Assembly: GCA_022495005.1 (NCBI GenBank)
Contig: JAGYXB010000563.1
Coordinates: forward strand, 62,001-126,000
Source: Rhyacophila brunnea
Lineage: Eukaryota > Arthropoda > Insecta > Trichoptera > Rhyacophilidae
Length of the DNA stretch: 64,000 nt
Reading direction: 5' to 3'
Within the stretch, counting starts at the first letter, position 1, and the number at the start of each line of letters is the position of its first letter. The notes under the pieces were generated by a model, which saw nothing but the letters and a program-made list of their open reading frames with translations, was not told the DNA's origin and ran no database searches. The position numbers and the translations under genes are program-made. Below, in pieces: positions 34,531-46,034 of the stretch.

Positions 34531-34961
34531 TTAATTTATAAGTTGAAAAAAGTTGGTGCCTCATAATGACATATACATTTTTCCTACAGAGTATACATAT
34601 TATTCATACTTAGATTCCAAACATACCACAAATTATTCATTTCCGACTATGAGCGTTAGCAATGTTTTAAAATCCGTTATACGTTCAAAAAACAGTTTGG
34701 TTTGTTATAACTCCCGAAAAAAGCTATCATGAAATATATTATGACATATTTTGTTTATTTTTTTATTGTTAACCGAAAAGGTTCAGTGCAAAATATCACT
34801 TGTGAAAGGAGTTATGTTTCAATGATTGGATTCAATATATCACATAGGCCATCTGCCACTGTTTCAAGCAAACACGTAATGAATGTATTTAAGGTAGTCA
34901 TTCAATTTCTTCTTTAAACATCCCACGGGAATTATATCCCAATATGGCAATCCCGGGGAAT
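34531..34961. other. Non-coding, no gene recognised
   Basis: AT-rich. A 62-codon open frame at 34729-34917 shows no motif. Confidence 0.35.
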
Positions 34962-35345
34962 GGGACAACTGGACTCCGTACAATTGGACGCCGCACTGTC
35001 GTAGACACGTATACAGAACGTAGACGAGGTATTTTAATCAGTTTCTATCTACTACTTAGTAGTTTTAATTCATTTTACTCTTAACATAATGTATTCTTTA
35101 TTGCGGATTGAGAATTACCATGCCTAAGCTTTATATAAAATAAAAAACTCTTTTTTCGTTGGAACTTAAACATATGCACGATTAAATCATTATTTACGTC
35201 TGCATATTTACATTCTCACCAACTATTAAATCATAATATAATCATTTAAATATAAATAATATTATTAAATATTTTTTTAAAGTACCTACCTATAAGTACC
35301 TAACGTCTATTTATTTTCGAATTCCGTGGCGTCCAGTTGTCCGGT
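34962..35345. mobile_element. Inverted-repeat element with GGACAACTGGAC ends
   Basis: Left GGACAACTGGACTCC (from 34963) and right end read inward GGACAACTGGACGCC (to about 35343); inverted similarity over about 23 bp. The left end also has a second AATTGGACGCCGC block. The core is AT-rich with no open frame. Target duplication not clear, so the boundaries are approximate. Confidence 0.5.
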
Positions 35346-35509
35346 GCCAAATCGTCCTAGACCCCAATCCGGCTTGTGAGCTTTACTATATTTGAGGTGA
35401 TAATTAAAATTTCGTTAATATTGGCGATCATAATTCAAAATCAAGGTAATTAACAATAATAACTTTGATTCCTAAAGATATTGAAATTTTAGTTATAATA
35501 TAGATAAAT

Positions 35510-35741
35510 GCTTCACCCACGGTGGTAAGCGTTGGACTATCACGCCGTGGGTCCCAGGTTCGAATCCTGAGTCTGGCAAGTACACATATTGTTTTTCAAT
35601 TTGTGTGTGAGTCTGGGTATGGACCTAATAGGTTGAGCAAGTGGCTAACATTCATTTGTCGTAAAAACAAAATCTGTTAATACAAACGTCTACTCTGTGG
35701 AGGCCCATATGATCCTATTAGGATCGGCCATGGTCGGAAAG
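35510..35741 (+). repeat. tRNA-derived SINE, family S, full-length-looking copy
   Basis: Head with TGGTAAGCGTTGGA (A-box-like), ACTATCACGCC (tRNA-Asp-like anticodon region) and GGTTCGAATCC (B box, 35557-35567), followed by a body (ACACATATTG, GGACCTAATAGG, GAGCAAGTGGCTAA) and a tail block CCCATATGATCCTATTAGG. A second copy lacking the first half of the head is at 42866-43050. Transcribed by RNA polymerase III in principle and mobilised by a LINE; the partner LINE is not identified. Confidence 0.75.
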
Positions 35742-35745
35742 ATGA

Positions 35746-36446
35746 TAAATGCTTGCAATATAATATTTTTTTGTATTCAATCAATAGTTTTATTTTATTT
35801 TTATTATTATTTAATAAAAATTGTCTATATACTTCATAGTTGGTATTTATATTGTGTATTTGTCAGTATGATAGAACTACGTAATATTATTTTGTAAGTG
35901 GCAACTTTAGACAAGGAACATTAGAGGTAATGCAGTGAAAGTGGAAAAAGTGTAAACGACACTTGAGAAGGAATTAGGAGATTAAAATAAACAAGCTTTA
36001 TTTTCGGTATGTAACTGCGCATGAAACTTTCTCTCCAAAAATAATTACCGGATTTGTGATGCTTGTGTATGTCACTTGGAGTGACACGATTACACAATCA
36101 AACATATTTTTTTAATGTTATTGCTGCACAAAGAGAAAATGAACACAACATCTCTTCGGGCAAATTTCAAAATTTTCAAATAAGGTGAAAATTTACCAGT
36201 TGCGTCTCTTACTCACATTATTACCTCTTATTATCCCCGTGTTTATTTTTAATCGTTTTACTCAAACCTATTCTGTTTTAGTACTATTTGATAATTTATA
36301 CTTTGTAGACGAAATACGTGTCGTTTAATTTTTTACTAAATTAAAAATTCTGCAAATTTCATAAATGTTAAAATGTATTTCAAGAGAGGTTTATATTTTT
36401 GTTTTCATATGGTTGTGGGCAAGGCCCACTATAGTTAGGCTGCGAT
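35746..36446. other. Non-coding, no gene recognised
   Basis: AT-rich. The 66-codon open frame at 35697-35897 begins inside the SINE and is not a gene. Confidence 0.4.
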
Positions 36447-36652
36447 ATGAAACTGTAAATTTCGATGGTAGTGCTAGTTATTGCTCATATTCGAATGCAA
36501 TATGGTAAACTGTTTGCAGAAAATTATTATTGGTGCATACCTATTGAAATAAATGAAAAATTCAATCGAAAATCTTCATGTATTGCGAATAGCTTGCCGC
36601 ATTGTATTCGAAGATAATCAATAGCTTGCACTACCACCGTAATTTGCAATTC
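36447..36652. mobile_element. Inverted-repeat (fold-back) element, ~206 bp
   Basis: Left arm GTAAATTTCGATGGTAGTGC, then TAGTTATTGCTCATATTCGA; the right arm is its reverse complement with about 80% match (TCGAAGATAATCAATAGC, GCACTACCACCGTAATTTGC). Arms are about 55 bp and the loop about 90 bp. Flanks contain GGCC-rich short inverted words. Target duplication not clear. Confidence 0.6.
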
Positions 36653-38938
36653 AGTGCCACGGCCTTGAGATATGGCCTATGAGAAGATGAGTTTATTTTG
36701 GATTCCCAACCCATTTTTTTTTTTTTTTATTATCTGGCCTATCCTCATAACGATGCATCGTTAAATGACGATATTATAAAATATGGCTTCCAAAAGAACT
36801 GTAAATGATAATAACTAAAACATTGCAGAATTAACAAAAACTTCAATTGGAAACCACTATAATGAAATTATTATACCACGTTAATACTACAATCTTCTTC
36901 TTTAATTCCTGACTCTTCTATGATGGTTGGGTATTATCAAAACATTACCTATCATTGAAACCGCTGACCAGAACAACCATCTAACGAAACCATGTCCTCA
37001 GATTTCTATGACATTACAAGTACCTACCTACACATTTAGTACATTTCAGAGGTATGGCTTGGTTTTTACTCATGTAAGTAATATAAATATTATAAACAAT
37101 ACAATATACATACACTTAAATTGTGTTAACTGTTAATTCTTGGTTGAAAAATAATGTATGAATTCAAATTTAAAAAGAAATGTAATAAAAAACTTATATG
37201 TAATAAAGTATATAATTAGATTTTTCAGTTTAAAAAAATATTATTTTGAAATTGATGACAGATGAACCAAACAAATGAAAATAGCGTTGCTGTATTTGCA
37301 TTATTGATTACACACTAAAATAGTCAATAATTTAATTATACGTGCATATTATATACATATTGTGGTGGTTTCTGAACCTTATAATGGGAAAGCATGGAAA
37401 AGATTAATTGGAAGATTTTCGAAGATATTCTGGCCATTTGGTTGACTTTTATGATAATGTAACTAACTAAATGTTGTTGGAAATGCTAAACCAATGATCG
37501 TGGGGTTACGTACAAATTTTATGAGGGGGTGTAGGCAATCTTTTTCTGCTATTTTACATGAGGCACATTCCTAAATTATGGATGTCAACAAGACGTTTCT
37601 AAATTATTAAAACATTACATATTATTTTTTCGTCTAGCCTTGGATAGGTTTTTCATCTACTTCATAAGTTTACCACTTATTACAAATAATTTTAAATTAT
37701 ACAATTATTCCACATAATTATTTAGAATAAGTACTGCATATTACTGTGTTTTATATTTTTATTAATAAGTACATCTAACAGTGGGTATGAATCAAAAATG
37801 AATTTAGTCGTGCACAATATGCTTAGATATTTATAGCTGTAAGCGTAAGCGATCTGTACTATTAGTAGGTATATCACAATATGTATATTTATATTTTTAA
37901 TGGGTATTATATTAAGATTAGTAGGTATATCGTTTAATTAGTTAAAGAATATGTGATATAGAATATGCCGAGATTTGTTATTTATTATAGATACATTATG
38001 CAAGGAAAAATTAAATTTACAGGATTAATATTAATACAGTATTCAGATCAACAACAAAAAAAAAACTAAATACTTCTTATATATCACGTTTTGTTGTACG
38101 ATAATAAAAAATATTTTCACTATCATTACAAAGTTGTGCAAGAGTTTTTAATTTGTAGTTATATTATGTTGTATTTTGTAATATTTAAGGCTGTTATTTT
38201 GATTGCTGTGTCCATGAAGTCGTATTTATTGTTATCAAATGCCTATCAAACATTCTTCGTGTCATTAATAATCAAGTCAGCTTTCGTTTCGTACTTTTTA
38301 TGGGCAACAGATCAAGGCTTCGATTAAACTTATGGCCTACTGAGTAACACTATTAAAATATGTATCTGTTTTTTTGATTCCGAAATTGTTCGGGCGTGAC
38401 TATTTCGAATATGTGATAATATGTCAGAGTATCTAATTTTTTGCCTACCTTATGGGGGTCTAATTAACTTTAATTGTAGGTATGTATTATATCAACATTA
38501 CTAAATGAAATCAACTATCGTTTTTTTTTTAACTTTTAAACACAGCAGAGTTACATAATTATGGAGTTAAAAAAAGGTACATTTTGGAGTATATATATAT
38601 ATTATTATGCCTCCATATTATTTTGATTTTTTTTTACAGATAATCGCCGTTCGACATTCTCACACGATCCAATTATTAGATATTTGCTCTGGATCTAATA
38701 CACATTAAAAATGTAATTTTTGTCAAACCCTGAATTTTAACTACCTATGTACTGTCGGATACAATAGTAGAACCTCGCCACTACGTTACCGCGGGGCGAT
38801 AACAATACAATAATGTTACAAAGCTGTTACTTGATGTTTGTGTTTATTTGGCAGGAGCTTCACTAAAAATGTGTACCTACATTACACTATCAGGAAGCGC
38901 TGTTATTGCAAAGATTTATTAAAATATTTTATAATATG
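36653..38938. other. Non-coding, no gene recognised
   Basis: AT-rich with T homopolymers (for example 36714-36728). The segment 38680-38740 shares TGGATC, ACACATT and GTAATTTTTGT words with 41790-41825, part of a tRNA-like repeat. Confidence 0.4.
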
Positions 38939-38940
38939 TA

Positions 38941-39076
38941 CAGTAAAAACAAAACAATGATTCGGTCCGTGGATTGTATGCGTACGAATACGCGCTCATC
39001 GGCTGCCAGGTATTTAGTACGGCCCCCATCCGCATGCACACCATCGACCAACCGAATCATTGTTCTGTTTTTACTG
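38941..39076. mobile_element. Tc1/mariner-type MITE, 136 bp
   Basis: Ends are inverted repeats: CAGTAAAAACAAAACAATGA on the left and CAGTAAAAACAGAACAATGA read inward from the right, then TTCGGT on both, with one mismatch in about 26 bp. Flanked by TA at 38939-38940 and 39077-39078. CAGT termini and TA duplication are typical of Tc1-like elements. The GC-richer core has no coding capacity; open frames on both strands are produced by the symmetry. Confidence 0.85.
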
Positions 39077-39078
39077 TA

Positions 39079-40172
39079 CTTATGTATGTCCAAAATATTT
39101 TTTTTTATATCATATAAAACTATAGACAATTATTGAAGAAAAGGGTTTTATGATCTAGTTATAATGTTTATGTTACATTGATGTACCTATACCGTAGGTA
39201 TAGGCATATATTTTTATTAATTTTATTTTGTTACGCCTTTTCATTCCTGTCAAATATATTCGACCCAATAATTTGATGTCGATATATAGTTGAACAGATG
39301 GATAACATATATTTTTTTTTTGTAAAAACAATCTGTTACGAATCCTCGTCAAAATTATCGGATTGTAGAGTCAATTCTAAAATATTGTTGTATCTTTCAT
39401 ATTGTTTTTAACGTAATGTATCGCAAAATATTCACCAAAATGTGTATATGAAGTATAAACAAGCGCTTGCTTTATTTGTTAATTTTAATGAATACATATT
39501 CGTGTAAGACATTCTCACTCTCACGGAATTCATAAGAACTTCTACGCACCGAAGATCCGTAATGAATAACAGAGTCGATTATACCGTTTTTTGTACTTAA
39601 CCGAGTACGTAACTAACGGAATAAGTTGGCTACAATCCGTTGCGCGTTTGATGGGTTCCTGATCAAACGTCTGTCGGTCAAACAAGGCGGGCGCGTGCCG
39701 TTACTTTACTCGGTATTCGGTATTCGGTACTGAACGTATTTAGTCGTTATTCATGTTACTATCGTCTGTCTGTCATACAGATTAAATGAGTTAAATAGAC
39801 GCGTGAAAATTGAGTGGACTGTATAATATGATTGCGTATGCGTAAAATTACAATTAAGTTAGCGTAAAACATTATATTATCTAAGATTTAAAATTATGTA
39901 AATATCTATTACAAAAACGGTTATATACGTGATTTAGTATGCAACTTCTGTTAAATTTATCAAATTTACTGAGTGTTTTTTTTTTACTTTGTCGATCTCT
40001 AATATATTACGTACTATTATAATGTAAAGTGATACGTATGTATAGAATCCCTTTTGGTTGTAAAAATCCTTGAATTATTCTCTCAAATCTCGTGTAACCC
40101 CAGCTTGGCCAACACAAAATAATTGAATGAACTGACTTTTATGTGGTACCTATACCTAAATCGATTATTATC
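39079..40172. other. Non-coding, no gene recognised
   Basis: AT-rich. A GC-richer patch at 39640-39740 contains a short direct repeat CGGTATTCGGTATTCGGTA. Confidence 0.4.
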
Positions 40173-40360
40173 GTTTTGAAACAAAGTTTTTTGTTTGATT
40201 GAGCCATTTACGCTGACAGCTGTTTCGGGATATAAAATTATCTTCGGAACGGTCGACTATAACTGTTATAGTAAATACTAGTCGACCGCTCCGTAGATGG
40301 GTCAACGTAAATAATCACTCAATTAAAGTAGAATTAACAAAAATACCTTTGTTTCAAAAC
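40173..40360. mobile_element. Fold-back MITE, 188 bp
   Basis: Perfect 14-bp inverted ends GTTTTGAAACAAAG (40173-40186 and 40347-40360). Further inside, paired blocks GATTGAG/CTCAATT, TTTACG/CGTAAA and CGGTCGACTA/TAGTCGACCG make most of the element self-complementary. A diverged relative lies at 44940-45130 (GCTATAAACTTATCCTCAG against GATATAAAATTATCTTCGG). No coding capacity. Confidence 0.75.
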
Positions 40361-40850
40361 CATAACACACATTAGATTAGAAAAGGGTAAAACATGGCAA
40401 TCATTTATTCTTTGTATATTATGTTAAAGTAATTGTTTTTTTATGTATTGTTCAATTATAATCACCATGCGAATATCTAACCACGCTAAAGATTCAAAAT
40501 GTTTCTTTGTTTTATTAATAGATTCATTTTAAACATTACATGTGTTATTTTTTACTCAATTAAGAAAGTGGCAAGATTCACTTATTATCATTACAAGCCG
40601 GGTCTCAACACTGTTAGAAATCACTGGATGAATTGATCAAATTCACGTTGACTTCGCTTTTTAAAAATTCTACCATTTAGTGTTTGGTGCGTTGAAAACT
40701 GTTTCGAGCGACTAACTCATTATTAGAGCGATATATTGTCATAAATGATTAGAAAATTTATAATAAAAGGAAAAATGTCCATAATCAATGTAATGTGTAT
40801 GGATTCGGTAATATGTTTGAAATTTAAATCTTATTTGTGAAGTAGGTGCC
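40361..40850. other. Non-coding, no gene recognised
   Basis: AT-rich spacer between two MITEs. Nothing recognised. Confidence 0.4.
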
Positions 40851-40853
40851 TAA

Positions 40854-41004
40854 TGCCTGGTCCACACCGGCAACAACTCGCGCGACAACTCGTTAAATTT
40901 TACGATAATTATCATAATTGCTTAAGAAATTTTACGATAATTATCATGCTTATCGTAAAATTTAACGAGTTGTCGCGCGACTTGTTTTCGGTGTGGACCC
41001 GGCA
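40854..41004. mobile_element. PIF/Harbinger-type palindromic MITE, 151 bp
   Basis: Inverted ends TGCCTGGTCCACACCG and TGCCGGGTCCACACCG read inward. The arms continue with few mismatches for about 57 bp (CGCGCGACAACTCGTTAAAT, then TTTACGATAA), so the whole element can fold into a hairpin. Flanked by TAA at 40851-40853 and 41005-41007, the three-base TWA target of Harbinger elements. An ATTTTACGATAATTATCAT block is duplicated in the centre. Confidence 0.85.
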
Positions 41005-41007
41005 TAA

Positions 41008-41814
41008 TGATTTTCTTTAATTCGTTAGGCGTCGAATTCGTTCTTTCGATAAATGTTGTACTTTTTCAAGACTATATTTTTATCTCTTGCTTACGTTTCA
41101 ATATCACGTTTGCACGTACGTACATAATTTAATAAATTACTGTATGTACCCATTTTTCTGTCTCTCACGTGTCATATTGAACAAACAAACCTAATTTCTA
41201 GTCCCTTTTCCTTCTTCTTATTCGCTAAGTAGCTATTGCTTTTTTAGGCTTTTACATCATTCTTAATTCTAGCGAGGGAACTAGTTATAGATATATGTAT
41301 ATAAATGTATGTATATAATATGTTTTATGTTATTATAAAACTTATTAACGTAGCAGTAGGTATAAGCTTGGACTGACAGCCCACATTCTGCTTGTCAAAC
41401 AACGTTTTTATAACATACCAGTTGCATTCACTTTAAAATCCGCTCAATTACAGGTTTTTAAATATTAATAAAATAATTGGTAATAAGAATTGTGAGACAA
41501 TAATTTGATTAGTTGAGGATTAAACAAGTACAAGTGACATATAATTTAAAAAAATAGTGAAAACCAGTTTTCACATCGTCTATTTATACATGAAACAGAA
41601 TTCAAATTAAAAAGTCAGAAGCATTTTGTTCCTGATATTAAATTAGGTATATTCCTAGACTGTGTAATAAGTAAAAAAGTACATTGTCACATTCGCTCGT
41701 AAGCGGAGTATATTGACATCCTAAGAGTGTTTTTTTTTATTATAAATAATTGTTGTTTGCTATTAGTCCGATTAATCGAGATCTCGCATTGGATCCAACG
41801 CACATTGAAAAAAC
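41008..41814. other. Non-coding, no gene recognised
   Basis: AT-rich with no repeat or coding signal noticed. Confidence 0.4.
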
Positions 41815-41905
41815 ATAATTTTTTGTGTCTAGCGACTGCGAATCCGTAAACCACGACTTCAGAGAAAGCTACTTTATCAACCAGGCTACCGTGAGTGCTA
41901 TAAAA
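41815..41905 (-). repeat. Degenerate tRNA-like repeat
   Basis: On the minus strand GGTAGCCTGGTTGATAAAGT resembles an A box, with GGTTTACGGATTCG where the B box should be. The left flank shares words with 38680-38740. Too decayed for a tRNA gene; probably a SINE head. Confidence 0.35.
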
Positions 41906-42159
41906 TGTTATTGTTTTTATAGCTGCTCATGTATTTAATTTAAATATTGACCCGGCTTCTTCGCTTTAAAACACATAAATGAATATCAATATTTTATCTT
42001 GAAACAGTAATGCTAGAATGCTAGATCATTAGGGAAGAATACCTCATTTACTGAATGTTGAAAACAGATATAATTTACTCAATATGGTCATCGGTGCAGT
42101 CTTTATTAATTATGGGAAATAGACGTGGTTGGTTAGGTCTTCATTACTGAACACAGAAT

Positions 42160-42434
42160 AAATGGGAACTGAAATACCTAACGGGTGTGGAGTAACAGAC
42201 AACCGATCTCGAGTTTGGAAGAATATGGGATAAACTTAAACACATGTTAATAATACGTCATTCTAAACATGGCCTTCGTTCTGACTTTACTGCTCTCGGT
42301 TTATGCACTGACTCTCACTAAATATTGGTGTATTTGAAGGTTGCAACACACACTATCGCACGTCTATAATGTGTATTTCATTTTCGTAGGACACTCACAA
42401 ATTCAAAACCCTGCTTCAAAATGTAGTGTATTGG
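42160..42434 (+). repeat. Dispersed repeat C, copy 2
   Basis: Homologous to 56103-56373 in direct orientation and to 17020-17500 inverted. Runs from GGGAACTGAAATACCTAACG to TGTAGTGTATTG. Single, non-reiterated GGGATAAACTTAAACAC block. No reading frame. Confidence 0.75.
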
Positions 42435-42865
42435 GGGTATAGTCTATCTGAATTATATTTATATTAATCTGTTCTATGGTTTTAATCCATTGTAACGGTC
42501 TACGAATAATTTAAATAAAAACGCGTAACATGAAAGTAAATAATATTTTTTTGCATTTTCCCATTTAAAGAATCGCAGCGGTTTTCTCAATTTTCATTTT
42601 CGACTGTACGCTTTTAGTAAATCGAATCAATTAAAATTGAACGTTTTTTTTTCGCTGACGATCGATAAATAATTGGCAATGCTGTGAGAGTACGGTAAAC
42701 AATTTAGCTAGGCTTAACCGTAAAAATGGAAACTATTGGAATGAGATTTCTTTAATATTCAAGAATTTGTACCTACCGTTACACTTATAAAAACTACCTA
42801 TTTTACTTCAATATATTTTGTATAAGACTGAAAATAATAAAAAACTAACGCTATACCTATATATA

Positions 42866-43050
42866 AAGTCGTGGGACCTGGATTTGAATCCTGGGTCTGG
42901 TACTTACACATATTGTTATTCAATTTTGTAGAGTCAAAGCATCGACCTAATAGGGTGAGCAAGTGACTAAGATCCATTTCTCATAAAAAAAAATATACAA
43001 GCATCCACGCTGTGGAGCCCCATATGATCTTATTAGGATCGGACATGCTC
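42866..43050 (+). repeat. tRNA-derived SINE, family S, 5'-truncated copy
   Basis: Begins within the tRNA-like head (GTGGGACCTGGATTTGAATC, a decayed B box) and then follows the copy at 35510-35741: ACACATATTG, GACCTAATAGG, GAGCAAGTGACTAA, CATATGATCTTATTAGG. Truncated 5' end as expected for target-primed insertion. Confidence 0.7.
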
Positions 43051-43273
43051 AAAAAATATACATATAACGTTTATCCAACGCATTATTAATAAATGTTTTT
43101 CTGTACGATAAAAAAATACTTAATAAAATTACATTTACTATTATTTAATTGATTTCAATTTTAATAAACACAATATATATTACAAATTCCACATAATTCA
43201 ATAACAATCAGGGCCATCAATAGGACGTCCTTAACTCAAAGAAAAATACATTTTTAAAGCTATTTATTTAGAC

Positions 43274-43604
43274 AAGTGTTTCCCAACCTTATTTCTGCCA
43301 ATCCTTACTTCAATGCTTCAAAAATCTCCATGTCGTCCCCCCTATCAAAATTTAATAGTTACCTAACTAATTCTGAAAAAAAAAATGAATTGCTACAAAT
43401 AAAAAATGCACGTAGGCAATATTATTTTTAATTTAACTTTCGTAAGTAAATATGTATATTACGTTACATGTACAACTCGGAAGAAAATTAGTGCGATCCT
43501 TGTGCTATGCTTTGTATTGAAATGATTTTCAAGATGACTTTTTCCACACCAAAACATTCAAATTGGCCCCCGGTGGGGTGTACGCCTCACGTTGGGAATC
43601 ACTG
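43274..43604. mobile_element. hAT MITE, 331 bp
   Basis: Flanked by perfect 8-bp direct repeats ATTTAGAC at 43266-43273 and 43605-43612. Ends AAGTGTTTCCCAACC and, read inward from the right, CAGTGATTCCCAACG, the widespread hAT tip CAGTGNTTCCCAAC. Just inside the right end is GTACACCCCACCGGGGGCC on the minus strand. No open frame, so non-autonomous. Confidence 0.9.
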
Positions 43605-43612
43605 ATTTAGAC

Positions 43613-44939
43613 TAACAAATTAAAAAACATTGGAAACATTATTAAATACAAAATTCTAAGAAAATTATTTATTTAACAATATTTAAAACTTCATTTACCT
43701 GGCTACACACTACACAAAATACACTAATTTAACAGTAGGTATGTACTTATATGTATAGGATAAATGAGTGTGAAACTATAAGTAAATAATATAATAATGC
43801 ATTTTTTGTAGCAGTTGAGAATCTCATGTGGAATAAGCGTCATATATTGGGCTTTATTCTAATTATGACAATGTCTTTCCACAAAGAAATAACAGTTAAC
43901 ACCATTAATGTGATTTCAATGATATGTCAACTTAAAATAATAAAGAATAAGCAGAGGTGTTCTACATAAACACCGAAACAGCCATCGAATTTATAAGTAA
44001 GGTTAATTATTTATCTAAGAATTTATTGAGCAAGTTTTAAACATAGTAATCGACTCAATAGTATGTACATTATTATTGACATACAAATTGGTAACTTCAT
44101 CCATAATTGTATTATCTAAAAAAATGTAATATTAGGAGAAATACTCTTTGGTGAAATTATTCATAATGAAAAAGCACGATTGCGCATGTATCTATCGATA
44201 TAATGAAAATATAAAAGTCGTCTCATCATGTATTAAGTAATGATTAATAGTAAAATCACGACTTCGTTATTTTGATGACCCATTAATCATCCAAGTATTT
44301 AAAGGTTTAAACTTATAATTATATATGTATTGTAAATAGATACCTACTGAATATGTTTTCTTAAATGGCATTCGGCCGTGATTTACCAGTTTTACCACAA
44401 TGATATTCTAGATCTTCATTTCGATAGAGCCTCCGGAGTGACGGCCAACTTTGTGCCTATAGATAATAATGATTACATTACGCAACTTTTTACGCTGCGT
44501 CGGAATAGCTCGGATTTTGTGTAATAACTTTATTCATAGAAATTATTATTTGCGAGTCTTTTCATTAACATAACGGGAAGAGCAAAGAATTTTTCGATGT
44601 AAAATAAAATGAGGTTAACGTGTAAAAATACTTCTCTTACTTATGCTACGTTTAACATTTTTTTGAATAATTAAAACCTTGTATGATAAATTTTATTTAC
44701 CATTATAATATTACGTTTATTGCTCAGTCATCGAATCACTGGGTGGAATAACAGTGTTATCCGGATAATGCTGTTTTCAGTATTAATTAGTTCAGAATGT
44801 AGGAAAGGCTGTCTTCTATAACTGTACAAAATGCTCATTGAGATCAGTTTTCTTTAGAACATAATGTAATAGTGCCAATTTCTTTCAATACTGCAATTTT
44901 AAATAAATTATAACTTTCATGTGACATCTTATTTATATT
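43613..44939. other. Non-coding, no gene recognised
   Basis: AT-rich. A GC-richer piece around 44425-44460 (GCCTCCGGAGTGACGGCC) is not repeated elsewhere in the window. Confidence 0.35.
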
Positions 44940-45130
44940 TGGTTTTAAATCAAGGTTTTTTGTTAATTCTATGATAGTTGAGTTGTTTATATTGGCAGAT
45001 GTTTTGGGCTATAAACTTATCCTCAGAACGATCCTGGGGTCAGTGGTTATAATATAGACCGTTATATGTTCCGTCATCAAAGTGATTGCTCTATACATAA
45101 TACTTAATTTAACATTATTTGGTACTCTTG
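44940..45130. repeat. Diverged relative of the 40173-40360 fold-back element
   Basis: Shares CAAGGTTTTTTGTT, GGGCTATAAACTTATCCTCA and CAAAGTGATTGCTC with the 188-bp element, but the outer inverted ends are lost. Confidence 0.4.
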
Positions 45131-45356
45131 CTTTGACTTATCTATTTGAAAGAAAATGATAGATAATGGTAGTATGTCTTCAATTATTTGTCTTATGTCA
45201 CCCCTAAGCCAGTGTGTTACATATTATGATACATATCTAAAGTGAATTTTAATACTATAATGTTAAAATAAATACAAAAATCGTGTTAATTGTTTTTCGC
45301 GGCGATGCTACACAATTTATTATTATGATTATATTCATTTCGGTCTCGAAGGTACA

Positions 45357-45368
45357 TGCGCATGCGCA
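45357..45368. promoter_or_regulatory. NRF-1/erect-wing-type palindrome TGCGCATGCGCA
   Basis: A perfect 12-bp match to the YGCGCAYGCGCR consensus of NRF-1 (insect orthologue: erect wing), a motif known from animal core promoters. It stands in AT-rich DNA, 60 bp after another CG-containing patch. No open reading frame or splice signal downstream was recognised, so promoter function is only a possibility. Confidence 0.3.
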
Positions 45369-45610
45369 TAGTGTCATTTAGTTAGTCGTTCAATACAACC
45401 AAGTAAACAGCACGTATTATGCCAATATTGTGTTATAATAAATATAGGTATATGTTTATAAACAAATTTCTGGAAACTAACATTATACACTGTTAATTTA
45501 TGTTCATAAAACTTTATTTATATTGGAGTGTAGGTATATTTATTTTTCATTGTAAAGATTGTGCATCAATATTTGAGGCTATATTTATATAAGTATTATT
45601 TATGAGTAAA

Positions 45611-45638
45611 ATTATATATATATATATATATATATATC
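45611..45638. repeat. (TA)n microsatellite
   Basis: About 13 TA units. Simple repeat. Confidence 0.9.
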
Positions 45639-45865
45639 AATAAATAAATACATTTTGGGAAATATTTCAAAAAATATAATAAAATTTGATTTTTTATTAA
45701 TCATCGGCACTTCTGAATCGATTATAACCGCTGTATGGCAAAGATGAGTTTTGGTCCAATACAATAATTAAATTACAATTATCATGTGCTATAGAGAGAC
45801 ACAGATGAATCGCGTACTTTTTCATCAACCTAATCCACTGTAATATTAAGAGACTCAGGTAACGG

Positions 45866-45945
45866 CTTACTTTGTTTTGTTACGCCAAATAAGTATAACT
45901 TCTAACGCGCGTTCATAAGTACACACACCGATTTTTTTAAAGTTA
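45866..45945 (+). repeat. Dispersed repeat E, partial copy 1
   Basis: TTTGTTTTGTTACGCCAAAT, AAGTATAACTTCTAACGCG and CATAAGTACACACACCGATT match the right end of the longer copy at 46140-46475 in the same orientation. Confidence 0.75.
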
Positions 45946-46034
45946 TGCTTCTTTAGGCACGTTTGGAACATCAGATCAGAGTGTATTTTTGGCGTGTGAC
46001 ATCTAACACATAATTTATTTTTTCACACAAAAAT

